Shown one piece after another: positions 1-9,204 of a DNA stretch of 64,000 nucleotides (the stretch's first letter is position 1; each line of letters begins with the position of its first letter). The translations under genes were made by a program, and so were the position numbers. Source of the stretch: Pedobacter sp. (lineage in GTDB: Bacteria; Bacteroidota; Bacteroidia; Sphingobacteriales; Sphingobacteriaceae); assembly GCA_031119475.1 (NCBI GenBank), contig JAVHXV010000001.1, positions 434,001 through 498,000 of the forward strand. The letters are read 5' to 3'. Below the pieces are notes generated by a model, which saw nothing but the letters and a program-made list of their open reading frames with translations, searched no databases and had not been told where the DNA came from.

Positions 1-83
1 TGGTTTCTGCGAACAACGTCCGAACAAAGGTCCTGAAATGGTTTGTATTTGATACCTGAAGTTCATGGCTGAGCGTATCGTTT

Positions 84-163
84 CCTCACTGCGTTCAGGA
101 TAACAATCCGTCTAAAATCTCTGCTCTCTGCGGCTATGCCCTCTGCTCCTTGCGCTTTGCCTC
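84..163. repeat. Dispersed repeat fragment plus weak heptamer tract
   Basis: Bases 84-108 (CCTCACTGCGTTCAGGATAA and onward) closely match 2649-2674, so this is a dispersed intergenic repeat. Bases 121-160 are C/T/G-rich with a loose 7-base rhythm (CTGCTCT, CTGCGGC, then TCTGCTC, CTTGCGC, TTTGCCT), a weak version of the heptamer tracts found elsewhere in the window. No gene is seen in bases 1-161. Confidence 0.5.
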
Positions 164-1562
164 ACATCTTTGCCGGAGCTTTGACCACAATGGTATCTTG
201 CGCCAAAAATGGGATGGAATAGCCTCCGGTATCTATAGTTAGGTTGGGCATCATTTTTTTGAGGTTGGCATAATCTGTTGGCTTGATGTTGGTCTGATAG
301 ATATAAAGTGATTTTAGCTTCTTGAGCTTGGCAATGGTCCTTATGCCGCCCATAGAAACCTTTGTTCCGACCAAGCTCAGGTATTGCAATTGGTCTAATT
401 TGGTGAGCTGCATTAGGCCACGATCGGTGATTGAACTGTTGTTGAGACTTAACCTGGTCAAATTCTTGCAGCTGCCAAATACTGCCAAAACCTGGTCGTT
501 TACCTTTTTGTTGTCCAGTTTAACCCATATCAACTGTTTTTCGACTTTTGGGATGAGGACCAGAATGGGCTGGTCGAAATCGGCATTGATAAAATTGGCC
601 GAAAGGTAATTGGTATTTTGAGAGACGGGAACAATGGTAATCCCCGCATTGGTTAATTTCTTGAGTACTTCTACATCGGCTTGGACAACTTCCTTTTCCG
701 GAATTTCGCTCACTTTGGATTCAGTGATGCCGGCATTGCCATTTGCCAGATTGGCCAATACCGTTTTCATGTTGGCAGGCTGTGGCAACTCCTTGAATTT
801 CTTTTTGAAATCGGCTCCCTGGTTGATCCACCATTGGATTAAGGTAAGCTCATTTTCGGTAAGCTGTGGTTTTTCTTTTGGCGCCATGTGCTTATCATTG
901 TCCAGTGGCAGGAGTAGGCGCTTGACCAGTTCACTGTCTTCGGCCTTGCCAGCTATGATTGCAGGCCCATTTTTACCGCCTTTCAACATAAAATCTTGCT
1001 CATCCAACCTTAACTTTCCTTTCTGTTTTTCGCTCCCGTGACAGCTGTAGCAGCGGCTTTTGAACAAGGGCATGATCGCACTTTCATAGACCACGGCATC
1101 CTGGATATTGGGGATGGCAGGGATGGCCGACTGATTCTTTCCACCTCCAGATTTTAATGGTGCGGTCAAATAATCTTCACCATGTGTTAAAGAACCGCCC
1201 AGATGCCCTGTAATCGATATGAGCACGATCAGGAAAATTGAGATGCAATTTAGGGCAACCCTGGCTTTTGTCCTTACATACAGTACATACAGGAACAGTG
1301 AGATAATGGCGACGGCAATTCCCATCCACTGGTGCAGGCTGACTAATTTCCCTTCATAATCGCCACTATTGGCCAGAAAGTAGCCCGTTAAACAAGAAGC
1401 AATTGCGCCAAGGGCACCTAAAAGCAGGGTCAGCGGGATAACTGGCCTAAAGCTAGCGAATTTTGTTTTTGACGATAATAAAATGAAGATACAGGCCAAC
1501 AAAAGGATCCCGATAGGTAGGTGTACCAATACCGGATGAAAGCGTCCAATGAATTCGAGCAT
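162..1562 (-). CDS. DUF2231 membrane / cytochrome c / leucine-rich-repeat protein
   Basis: This 466-residue protein has three parts. Residues 1-125 hold about four membrane helices and open with FHPVLVHLPIG, typical of DUF2231. Residues 155-255 are a planctomycete-type cytochrome c domain with the haem motif CYSCH at 171-175 and a candidate distal Met in KHMAPKE. Residues 300-445 are leucine-rich-repeat-like (LTRLSLNNSSITDRGLMQL). It probably sits in the inner membrane with the haem and repeat parts in the periplasm. Its ATG shares one base with the stop codon of the upstream isomerase gene (TAATG), so translation is likely coupled. Last gene of a four-gene minus-strand operon. The role in electron transfer is inferred from the haem motif; the substrate is unknown. 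Confidence 0.85.
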   Translation of the reverse strand: MLEFIGRFHPVLVHLPIGILLLACIFILLSSKTKFASFRPVIPLTLLLGALGAIASCLTGYFLANSGDYEGKLVSLHQWMGIAVAIISLFLYVLYVRTKARVALNCISIFLIVLISITGHLGGSLTHGEDYLTAPLKSGGGKNQSAIPAIPNIQDAVVYESAIMPLFKSRCYSCHGSEKQKGKLRLDEQDFMLKGGKNGPAIIAGKAEDSELVKRLLLPLDNDKHMAPKEKPQLTENELTLIQWWINQGADFKKKFKELPQPANMKTVLANLANGNAGITESKVSEIPEKEVVQADVEVLKKLTNAGITIVPVSQNTNYLSANFINADFDQPILVLIPKVEKQLIWVKLDNKKVNDQVLAVFGSCKNLTRLSLNNSSITDRGLMQLTKLDQLQYLSLVGTKVSMGGIRTIAKLKKLKSLYIYQTNIKPTDYANLKKMMPNLTIDTGGYSIPFLAQDTIVVKAPAKM

Positions 1563-2488
1563 TAGTGATACCGTTTCTTTAATAAGTTCATCATATATAC
1601 ATTAATTGCCCATTGATTGGCCAAAGGCTGGCGGGTATAGGGCAAGGTAGGCATGTAGTCTGGCGGACCAAATTCGGTCAGGATTGTCATCGTTTCCCCT
1701 TTTTGCTTCTTATAGGCGATCACTTGGTCCCACCATGCCAAATGTGCGTTGACGGCTTTTCCCCATTCTGGGGCCCTTGGATCATTTACCTGTGGCCCTT
1801 CGGGATGCCCAATCCTGGAATGGATATGGTCTACACGCTTGAGCAGGTCATTAATCGTCTCCTGCTGATCTGCCAATAAACTCTCGTGTACGGTACACCA
1901 GTGCGAAATGTCCAGCGTTAGGCGAAGGCCTGCTTGTTGATCTGCAAAATTCTTGGTTACCGTAGCCGCAAACAACATCCTGCCACGATGGGTTTCATGG
2001 TGGATTTTAATTCCGGTGGCCTTGGTTTTGGCAGTTGTGTATTCAATAAATGCCCTGTTCTGTTCAAAGGTGAAATAATCTTTGCCCGAATGGCAATTGA
2101 CGTAAACAGGTCGTTGAGAGGTGTTTGAACAGATGGCATCCAGGTTGCGTTTAAAATGTGCCAGGTGTTCAGTTGGGTTTGTTTCGCCCGCACCGCATAA
2201 AAAACCGACCTGCAGCCCATGCTTTTTGAGTGCATCGAACAAGAGCTGTTGATCGGCGGGTTTTTCAGGCCACCAAACCTCAATGCCATCGTAGCCTTCT
2301 TTTTTAGCAGCCGCACAGAATTGATCTCTTGTGCCCTCAAAGCCCCAGTCTGTTTGCATAAACAGCAGTTGATATCCAGGTTTTGTGTGTTGAAATGCCT
2401 TGGCATGGCTTTCGGCAATCGGGGCAAGCAGACTGGCCGCGGCAATCATACTGGTCTGCTGTAAAAATTTTCTTCTGGTCTGGTTCAT
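1562..2488 (-). CDS. Tat-exported sugar phosphate isomerase/epimerase-like TIM barrel
   Basis: The 308-residue product begins with a twin-arginine signal (TRRKFLQQTSMIAAASLL), so it is probably exported folded. The rest fits the AP-endonuclease-2/xylose-isomerase-like TIM barrel: GYDGIEVWWPE near residue 65, HHETHRGR around 165, a strand with LTLDISHWC, DHIHSRIGHPEGPQ, and a late TILTEFGPP. These His/Glu/Asp residues are the usual metal ligands of the family. Exported members are common in Bacteroidetes sugar-catabolic loci and may act on keto or oxidised sugars in the periplasm; that role is family knowledge, not visible here. It overlaps the DUF2231 gene by one base and follows the DUF1501 gene after 210 bases of repeat-rich DNA. 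Confidence 0.85.
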   Translation of the reverse strand: MNQTRRKFLQQTSMIAAASLLAPIAESHAKAFQHTKPGYQLLFMQTDWGFEGTRDQFCAAAKKEGYDGIEVWWPEKPADQQLLFDALKKHGLQVGFLCGAGETNPTEHLAHFKRNLDAICSNTSQRPVYVNCHSGKDYFTFEQNRAFIEYTTAKTKATGIKIHHETHRGRMLFAATVTKNFADQQAGLRLTLDISHWCTVHESLLADQQETINDLLKRVDHIHSRIGHPEGPQVNDPRAPEWGKAVNAHLAWWDQVIAYKKQKGETMTILTEFGPPDYMPTLPYTRQPLANQWAINVYMMNLLKKRYH

Positions 2489-2508
2489 TTAGGGTTTGTC
2501 ATTTGTTA

Positions 2509-2674
2509 ATTGGGTCATTAAGCCAACAACTCATTGGGTCATTAAGTCATTAAGTCAATAATTTATTAGTCATAGGGTCATTGGATCGTTGGGTGCCTAT
2601 AAGCACCTCAACAACTGGACAACTATGCAATATTATTGGTCCAGAGATCCCTCACTTCGTTCAGGATGACAATT
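2509..2674. repeat. Octamer-periodic tract and dispersed repeat between operon genes
   Basis: Bases 2509-2596 show an 8-base rhythm of the form CATTGGGT, CATTAAGT, CATTAAGT, CAATAATT and, after a slip, CATTGGAT, CGTTGGGT. Bases 2643-2674 carry the dispersed sequence CCTCACTTCGTTCAGGATGA also found at 84-108. The block separates two genes that otherwise look like one operon. Confidence 0.6.
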
Positions 2675-2698
2675 CGCCAATACGCCTCCCGCCTCCCG

Positions 2699-4210
2699 CT
2701 AGGCTACCACTTCCTTAATTACTTTTCCTGCCACATCGGTCAGCCTAAATGGCCTTCCCTGAAATGGATAGGTGAATTTTTCATGGTCAAAGCCCAACTG
2801 GTTCAAGATGGTGGCCTGGATATCAAATGCGTCTACCTTTCCGCTAATGGCACTGTAGCCAATTTCATCAGTTTCGCCGTGGGTATAGCCTTTTTTAATG
2901 CCGCCGCCTGCCATCCAGATCGTAAAGGCCTCTGTATGGTGGTCTCTTCCCTTGAACGGGTTTTGTATGCCATTACGGTTTTCCATCATCGGTGTACGTC
3001 CGAACTCGCCGCCCCATACCACCAATGTATCTTCCAATAGGCCACGTTGTTTCAGGTCAAGCAGCAATGCCGTAATGGGCCTATCAATACTCCTGCATTT
3101 GTTTTTAAGTCCAATGTTTAGGCTATTGTTGGGATTATCGCCATGCGCATCCCAGCCCCAATCAAATAACTGCACATAGCGTACACCTTTTTCGACAAGT
3201 TTTCGGGCAAGTAGAACATTATTGGCGAAGCAGGATTTACCGGGCTGCGTACCATACATTTCATGGATATAGACAGGCTCGTCATTGATGTTCATCACAT
3301 CAGGAGCAGAGATCTGCATCCGATAGGCCATTTCATATTGTGCAATGCGCGACAGGATTTCTGGATCATTATACTCCTGATATTGCTGCTCATTCGCTTG
3401 ATTAATGGCATCGATGGATGCTTTTCTCAAGTCCCTGTTCATGCCATCGGGATCCTTGATGAACAAGACCGGATCGCCTTCGCTCCGGCATTGGACGCCC
3501 TGGTACACAGATGGCAAAAATCCGCTGCCCCAAACACTTTTTCCGGCATCGGGAAAACTACCGCCACTGGTGAGGACCACATATCCCGGCAGGTTCTGGT
3601 TTTCTGAGCCGAGGCCATACGTTACCCAACTTCCCATGCTGGGACGGCCCAATCTTGGCGAGCCCGTATGTACTAACAGCTGCGCGGGAGCATGGTTAAA
3701 CTGATCGGTCTTAACGGCTTTTAGGAAACTGACCTCATCGGCCATGGTCGAAAAATGTGGGAGGTTGTCACTGATCAGTGCACCAGATTGCCCATGTTTG
3801 GCAAAGGTAGCCTGTGGACCGAGCATTTTTGGTACGCCAGTAATAAATGCAAACTTTTTTCCTGCCAAGAGTGACGGCGGACAATCCTGTCCATCCATTT
3901 TCATCAATTCTGGCTTAAAATCAAACAGTTCCAATTGGGAAGGCGCACCGGCCATGTGCAAATAAATGACACTTTTTGCCTTGCCCAAAAATGGAGGCGA
4001 TTTGGGCAGCAAGGGGTGGGCAGGATCATAGGCGATCTTGGTTTGTTTATCTGAGAAGAAACTGCCACAACCGCCCAATAGCGAGCCCATGGCCAAAGCA
4101 CCAAGGCCCATGGCACTCTCTTTTAAAAAGTGCCGTCTTGAATGAAGTTGGGCATTTGCCTGCTGCGCTTCCTTCAATAACCGATATGCATTTAACTCAT
4201 CCCTCGTCAT
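2699..4210 (-). CDS. DUF1501 family Tat-exported protein
   Basis: The 503-residue protein starts about 30 residues before a twin-arginine signal (SRRHFLKESAMGLGALAMGS) that ends in a possible lipobox (LLGGCGS), so a Tat-exported lipoprotein is likely. The body matches DUF1501, a family of the alkaline-phosphatase/sulfatase fold: SVIYLHMAGAPSQLELFD near the N-terminus, FNHAPAQLLVHTG, then LVVWGGEFGRTPM and GRDHHTEAFTIWMAGGGIKKG near the C-terminus. In planctomycetes and some Bacteroidetes these genes are paired with PSD1/DUF1553 cytochromes, exactly as here, with four bases between the genes. The catalytic activity of the family is not established. Confidence 0.9.
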   Translation of the reverse strand: MTRDELNAYRLLKEAQQANAQLHSRRHFLKESAMGLGALAMGSLLGGCGSFFSDKQTKIAYDPAHPLLPKSPPFLGKAKSVIYLHMAGAPSQLELFDFKPELMKMDGQDCPPSLLAGKKFAFITGVPKMLGPQATFAKHGQSGALISDNLPHFSTMADEVSFLKAVKTDQFNHAPAQLLVHTGSPRLGRPSMGSWVTYGLGSENQNLPGYVVLTSGGSFPDAGKSVWGSGFLPSVYQGVQCRSEGDPVLFIKDPDGMNRDLRKASIDAINQANEQQYQEYNDPEILSRIAQYEMAYRMQISAPDVMNINDEPVYIHEMYGTQPGKSCFANNVLLARKLVEKGVRYVQLFDWGWDAHGDNPNNSLNIGLKNKCRSIDRPITALLLDLKQRGLLEDTLVVWGGEFGRTPMMENRNGIQNPFKGRDHHTEAFTIWMAGGGIKKGYTHGETDEIGYSAISGKVDAFDIQATILNQLGFDHEKFTYPFQGRPFRLTDVAGKVIKEVVA

Positions 4211-4214
4211 CGTG

Positions 4215-6950
4215 CTAATTTTTGGTAATTACTTCATCGAGATTTAATAGGGCATTCGCCACCAATACCATTGCGGCCTCCTCTGGCTTAATGTGTTTAT
4301 CTTTTTCTCCCATCAACAGTGCCGCACTGCTTGTATCTTTTCCATAAGCAGACAGTGCTTTGGCATACAGATTTTCGAATACTTTTAATTTAACTGGCGA
4401 AATCGGCTTGTACATTAACATCTCATATCCCTTTGCAATTTTTGCATCGGCCTTGCCATTGATCTTGTCCATCCGTTGTGCTAATTTTCTCGCCAAGTCG
4501 ATATAGACACTATCGTTTAGGGTAACCAGCGCCTGCAAGGGCGTATTGGTCCTGATACGGCGCGGACTGCAGACCACCCTCGAAGCACCATCAAAAGCAA
4601 TGGCCGACGGATAGGGGGCCGTTCGTTTCCAATAGGTGTAGATTCCCCTACGGTATTTATCTTCGCCATCGCTCATTTTCCATTTGGCACCGTTGTATGG
4701 CGAAAACCAAATGCCTTCGGGCTGCCACGGCATCACCGGAGGGCCATACATCTTGTTGCTGAGCACACCACAAACGGCCAGGCTTTGGTCACGTAATTGT
4801 TCTGCGCTGAGCCTTACCCTTGATCCCCTTGCATACAGTTTGTTAAATAGGTCTTTTTCTTTCAGTTCATTGGTCAGTTTGCTGTCCTGACGGTAGGTAG
4901 CCATCATCACCATTTCCCTCAACATTTTCTTAATGCTCCAGTTGTATTTGTGCATGAGCTGGTAGGCCATAAAATCAAGCAGTTCCTGATGTGTCGGCGC
5001 CATGCCCTGCGTGCCCATGTCCTCCAAGGTTTCCACCAGTCCTGTTCCATAAAGCTGCTCCCACAAACGATTGACCATAGTTCTCGATACCAATGGATTT
5101 CGTTTATCAGTTAGCCACATGGCGAGGCCCATACGGTTATTGGGGGCATTGGCAGGCATGGCAAAGGCCAATGAATTGGGAACGCCTACTTTTACTTCCT
5201 TGCCCTTTGATGTCCATGCCCCCCTTACAAATACATAATTTTTTCTGCGCATGGCGGATGGATTTTCGACCATTACCGGCGTGGTAGATACACTGGCATT
5301 CATCAGCTCCGTAAATAATTTTTTGTTTGCCGCATATTGCGGATGATCCTTGCCTGGAAATTGTTGGGTAAAATAGAACCAATCGAAGTAGACGATAAAT
5401 TCGTCTGGATTTTTAACCCCCGGATTGCTGTATTTGAGGTAAACATCATGTATGCCACGTTGCTTTGCAAAATCGATGGTAAAGATCTGATGTTTTTCGC
5501 TTATTTCTGTCTTCCATGATTTTAGGATTGGGCCATCGGGCGAACCCAAATGCAGGCTCATGGTACCATTAGGCTTTGTACAGCGATAACGGACTATCAA
5601 TTCGTCAACATTTTCTAGATCAACCGCCTTTAACCTGGCAGAAGAACGATTTTTAAAGAACAGGGCAATGTTATGGTTGCCAATGACCGAATTGGATAAT
5701 TCATCTGCAGTGGTAGAATTGATTGCGGGCTGTCCGGTTTTTAGGAACAGCTGCATCTGGTTTGCCCTAGACTTACCCGAAACCTGCGTTACAAAATCAG
5801 TCAAACGGTTCAGGTTATGCCTTAAGCTGTCGTTAAAATTCTTAAATACCGGATATTCGGCAGCCACATCTTCATCGCGCGTATTGTTAAAGTACGACAT
5901 GAACCGATAATATTCTTCATGTTTAAAAGGATCATAGGGGTGTGCGTGGCACTGCACGCAGGCAAAAGTGGTACCCATCAGGCCTTCCCAAGTCGTATTT
6001 ACCCGATCAAGTACGGCAGCTGTCCTGAATTCTTCATTGTTGGTTCCGCCCTCATCGTTGGTCGGCGTATTTCGGCTAAATGCGGTAGCGATATATTGTG
6101 CATCGGTAGGGTTAGGGAACAGGTCTCCAGCAATCTGGTCCGTTACAAACTGGTTATACGGCATGTCGTTATTATAGGCTTTGATTACCCAGTCGCGATA
6201 GCTCCAGATATTTCGGTTTGGATCGCTTTCATAGCCTTTTGTGTCTGCATAACGGGCGATGTCGAGCCACATGGTTGCCCAGCGCTCTCCATATTTGGGC
6301 GAGGCCAACAAGCTATCGACCAAAATGGAATAGGCTTTTTGTTCGTCTTTGCTCTGCAGGTAAAATTTGGCCAGTTGTGCCGAAGGATAGGTGCCAATGA
6401 GGTCGAGGCTAACCCTGCGCAATAGAGTAGACCGGTCAGCAGTAGGGGATGGCTTGAGCTTATTTTCTTCCAATTTAGCCAAGATGAATTTATCAAGATC
6501 ATTTCGGCCCCAATCTGAGGCCACCTCCGGAACTGGTGTTGGTGCCACACTGACGTAGGCCCAATGCTTGCCCCATTTAGCGCCCTGTTTTACCCAAGCG
6601 GTAAGGATATCGATTTCATCGCCTGAAAGTGGTGGATGCTTGTAGGGCATCCTTTCTTCGGGATCATTTGAGTTGAGCCGCTTGATGAATTCACTTTCGC
6701 CCGGATGGCCTGGAACGATGGCAGGTTTTCCACTTTTTGTAACCGCCATTGCCTCTTCCCTGAACAAAACGCTAAAGCCGCCCTGTTGCTTGACCCCGCC
6801 ATGGCAGGCAATACATTTTTTATTGAGGATGGGCTTTACCTGCGAATTAAAATCGATTTCCTTATCGGCCGCGAAAAAAGAGAAAGCCAATAGGCCAATG
6901 GCCAGCACAATAAATCCGCTGAGAAGGAGATTTCGCTTTCCCTTGAACAT
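4215..6950 (-). CDS. PSCyt1-DUF1549-DUF1553 planctomycete-type cytochrome c protein
   Basis: This 911-residue protein begins with a membrane anchor or signal (LLLSGFIVLAIGLLAFSFFA). A PSCyt1 haem domain follows, with CIACH at 46-50. DUF1549 (PSCyt2) starts near residue 145 and contains a second CxxCH, CVQCHAHPYDP, around residue 330. DUF1553 (PSD1) occupies about 590-900, with NPLVSRTMVNRLWEQLYG and RRIRTNTPLQALVTLND. Between them, around 440-540, is a beta-rich segment like a CBM6-type carbohydrate-binding module. It is the first gene of the operon that continues with DUF1501, the isomerase and the DUF2231 cytochrome. A periplasmic two-haem protein handling a carbohydrate or its oxidation is a reasonable inference; no substrate is known. 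Confidence 0.9.
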   Translation of the reverse strand: MFKGKRNLLLSGFIVLAIGLLAFSFFAADKEIDFNSQVKPILNKKCIACHGGVKQQGGFSVLFREEAMAVTKSGKPAIVPGHPGESEFIKRLNSNDPEERMPYKHPPLSGDEIDILTAWVKQGAKWGKHWAYVSVAPTPVPEVASDWGRNDLDKFILAKLEENKLKPSPTADRSTLLRRVSLDLIGTYPSAQLAKFYLQSKDEQKAYSILVDSLLASPKYGERWATMWLDIARYADTKGYESDPNRNIWSYRDWVIKAYNNDMPYNQFVTDQIAGDLFPNPTDAQYIATAFSRNTPTNDEGGTNNEEFRTAAVLDRVNTTWEGLMGTTFACVQCHAHPYDPFKHEEYYRFMSYFNNTRDEDVAAEYPVFKNFNDSLRHNLNRLTDFVTQVSGKSRANQMQLFLKTGQPAINSTTADELSNSVIGNHNIALFFKNRSSARLKAVDLENVDELIVRYRCTKPNGTMSLHLGSPDGPILKSWKTEISEKHQIFTIDFAKQRGIHDVYLKYSNPGVKNPDEFIVYFDWFYFTQQFPGKDHPQYAANKKLFTELMNASVSTTPVMVENPSAMRRKNYVFVRGAWTSKGKEVKVGVPNSLAFAMPANAPNNRMGLAMWLTDKRNPLVSRTMVNRLWEQLYGTGLVETLEDMGTQGMAPTHQELLDFMAYQLMHKYNWSIKKMLREMVMMATYRQDSKLTNELKEKDLFNKLYARGSRVRLSAEQLRDQSLAVCGVLSNKMYGPPVMPWQPEGIWFSPYNGAKWKMSDGEDKYRRGIYTYWKRTAPYPSAIAFDGASRVVCSPRRIRTNTPLQALVTLNDSVYIDLARKLAQRMDKINGKADAKIAKGYEMLMYKPISPVKLKVFENLYAKALSAYGKDTSSAALLMGEKDKHIKPEEAAMVLVANALLNLDEVITKN

Positions 6951-7173
6951 AAGGTTTCGATTTGGTTAATGCTTGAAGTTAAGAAATTTAAGCCCAATTG
7001 AATCCGCCTTGCCTAAAAAAGAAAAAATTTCATGTCATTGGTGTAAAATCGTATCAGTTATTGGTGATTTTCAAGAGAATAGATATATTTTTAGAATTTA
7101 AAATTATCATGGTTCTCCATAACTTATTTTAATCGATCAACACTGAAAACGCTGATTTTTGATTGTATAAAAA

Positions 7174-8070
7174 TTGGATTACATTTGGCAAGTAAAAGAA
7201 AGTCAAGTGTTTAACTTATACGATAAAATAAAGGACAATCCAGATTTCTACAGGCAGTTGCGCTGTGGGGATTCGCTGACCACACAATTTCAATGCCTGT
7301 TGGAAAGCAAGTACGAAGATACCTGGAGCCAGTATAATTATTTTGTGTATGTAGTAGAGGGTCATAAGATCTGGCATACGGCCGATGGCTCCTACGACTT
7401 AAAAAAGGGCGATTGTGTCTTTATCAGAAAAGGTGCCTGCATTATTGAACAGTTTTTTGAGACTACTTCCTGTTTCATCATTTTCTTCATGACGGACGAT
7501 TTCATCTATGAAGCCTTGCAGGCAAAGGCAAGGCCGATGGGAAAGACCGACAAGCGCTTTGATTCGGTGATTACCTTAGCTGATGATACGGCCATACAGA
7601 GTTTTTTCATTTCGATGGTTCCCTATTTTAGTAGCCATCGCGAACCAGATGAAGCTTTATTGGTCTTAAAATTTAAGGAATTGGTCTTGACATTTGCAGA
7701 TAATGTGGCAAACGATGGCCTTCATGCTTATTTCAGTTACCTGTTGCAACAGCCTAGGAAAATTACACTACAGCAGGTGATGGAGGAGAATTTTTGCTTT
7801 AACCTCAAATTACCCGAGTTTGCCAGGTTGAGCAACCGGAGTTTATCAGCTTTTAAACGTGATTTTGAATACCTCTACCAAATTTCTCCAGGCAAATGGC
7901 TGCTCGAAAAACGCTTGAACTATGCCCATCAATTGCTCTCCCTAAAAGGAAAGACAGTAGCAGAGGCAGCCTTTGAAAGCGGTTTTGAAAGTACGTCGCA
8001 TTTTAGTAGGGCCTTTAGACTTCGTTTTGGACAGATTCCACGTAGTTTAAGGCAGCCGCTGGCCAGTTGA
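7174..8070 (+). CDS. AraC family transcriptional regulator
   Basis: The 298-residue product has an N-terminal cupin-like sensor (EGHKIWHTADGSYDLKKGD around 65-85) and a C-terminal two-helix-turn-helix AraC DNA-binding domain at about 195-295, with LNYAHQLLSLKGKTVAEAAF and GFESTSHFSRAFRLRFGQIP. The most upstream in-frame start is TTG at 7174; no ATG is available before the sensor domain, so a TTG start or a slightly different non-ATG start is likely. It is divergent from the cytochrome operon and 84 bases ahead of the methyltransferase gene, so it may control either. The ligand is unknown. Confidence 0.85.
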   Translation: MDYIWQVKESQVFNLYDKIKDNPDFYRQLRCGDSLTTQFQCLLESKYEDTWSQYNYFVYVVEGHKIWHTADGSYDLKKGDCVFIRKGACIIEQFFETTSCFIIFFMTDDFIYEALQAKARPMGKTDKRFDSVITLADDTAIQSFFISMVPYFSSHREPDEALLVLKFKELVLTFADNVANDGLHAYFSYLLQQPRKITLQQVMEENFCFNLKLPEFARLSNRSLSAFKRDFEYLYQISPGKWLLEKRLNYAHQLLSLKGKTVAEAAFESGFESTSHFSRAFRLRFGQIPRSLRQPLAS

Positions 8071-8153
8071 ACTTTTAGGGCTATTCTTTGGACGTTCTAG
8101 GCAATGCCAGCCATTTGCTTCATGCTAGTTTTGTGCTCATAAAAAACACATAT

Positions 8154-8939
8154 ATGAGTACACAAACCATCCAAGGCCAATTGTGGAGTACAGCTCCAAC
8201 AGATTGGGCCAATCATTTCGAACCTTGGTTCCTGCCAATTTATACTGAGGTATTGGAAAAATTTAAATTGAACGATGCCCACGTGCTGCTCGACGCAGGC
8301 TGTGGATCAGGATTATTTAGTCACATGGCCATTAAAAATGGTGCACAGGTAATTGGGATCGATGCAGCGCCAGGATTATTGGAAATTGCGAGGGAACGAA
8401 ATCCTGATCACATTTTTTTAGAAGAAGACCTCGAAGGTCTTGTTTTTGCAGATGCAAGTTTTGATTTTGTGGTTGCATTTAACTCGCTACAATATGCCGG
8501 AAGTTTTGAAAAGGCACTTGAAGAAGCCGTTCGTGTGCTTAAGCCGGGCGGCAAATTGGCTTTGGCCATTTGGGACAAGCCAGAAAATAGTGACGCTGTA
8601 CATGTACTGAAAGCAATCAGCTCACTCTTGCCACCTCCGTTACCGGGAACACCCGGGCCATTTGCCCTTTCTGAAGATGGGAGGATAGAAGCAGCGTGTA
8701 AATTGGCAGGTCTTCATGTAGAGACAAAACAGGTAATAGCCTGTCCATTCGTCTATAAAAGCTTAAACGAAGGTGTAAAGAGTTTTATAGGTACGGGCCC
8801 AGCGGCTGCTGCCTTGAACAGCAACCGTGAAGAAGTGGTGATTGATGCCATCACAAATGCCTTGGCGCCATTTAAATTGGCAGATGATATCCATTTTATG
8901 GTCAATAAATACCTACTCTTTGTAGCTACCAAGTTATAA
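8154..8939 (+). CDS. Class I SAM-dependent methyltransferase
   Basis: The ATG at 8154 is chosen over an upstream TTG (8088) because the upstream stretch is unlike the family. The 261-residue protein has the Rossmann SAM-binding pattern: motif I VLLDAGCGSGLFS, the acidic loop VIGIDAAPGLLEIA, a motif II/III region with FDFVVAFNSLQYA, and RVLKPGGKLALAIWD. It resembles methyltransferase_11 proteins acting on small molecules; the acceptor cannot be told. It lies just downstream of the AraC gene in the same direction. Its stop codon directly abuts the first unit of a triple repeat. Confidence 0.85.
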   Translation: MSTQTIQGQLWSTAPTDWANHFEPWFLPIYTEVLEKFKLNDAHVLLDAGCGSGLFSHMAIKNGAQVIGIDAAPGLLEIARERNPDHIFLEEDLEGLVFADASFDFVVAFNSLQYAGSFEKALEEAVRVLKPGGKLALAIWDKPENSDAVHVLKAISSLLPPPLPGTPGPFALSEDGRIEAACKLAGLHVETKQVIACPFVYKSLNEGVKSFIGTGPAAAALNSNREEVVIDAITNALAPFKLADDIHFMVNKYLLFVATKL

Positions 8940-8940
8940 A

Positions 8941-9196
8941 AACCACAGATAGGCAGGATGAGCACAGATAGCTTAGCGCATAGCCTGAGTGTTATCTGCG
9001 TTAATCTGATGAAGAACAAATAAACCACAGATGGGCAGGATGAGCACAGATAGCTTAGCGCATAGCCTGCCTGTTGTCTGTGTTGATCCGTATCCATCCG
9101 TGGTGAAGAATAAATAACCACAGATGGGCAGGATGAACACGGATAGCTTATGCATTGCATTTCTTATCTGTGTTGATCTGTGCCTATCCGTGGTTT
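8941..9196. repeat. Three tandem copies of an 80-90 bp palindromic element
   Basis: Units start at about 8941, 9023 and 9116, each opening with AACCACAGATRGGCAGGATG followed by GATAGCTTA. The right ends of units 2 and 3 (for example GCCTATCCGTGGTTT) are the reverse complement of the left end with few changes, so each unit can fold into a long imperfect hairpin. The arrangement fits a REP/BIME-like or miniature mobile element. It fills the space between the convergent methyltransferase and TonB-receptor genes and could act as a terminator for both. Confidence 0.8.
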
Positions 9197-9204
9197 AAAT
9201 CACC

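Noticed and set aside
8088..8153. Longer N-terminus for the methyltransferase
   Set aside because: It would need a TTG start and adds residues unlike the family; the ATG at 8154 is directly before the conserved region.
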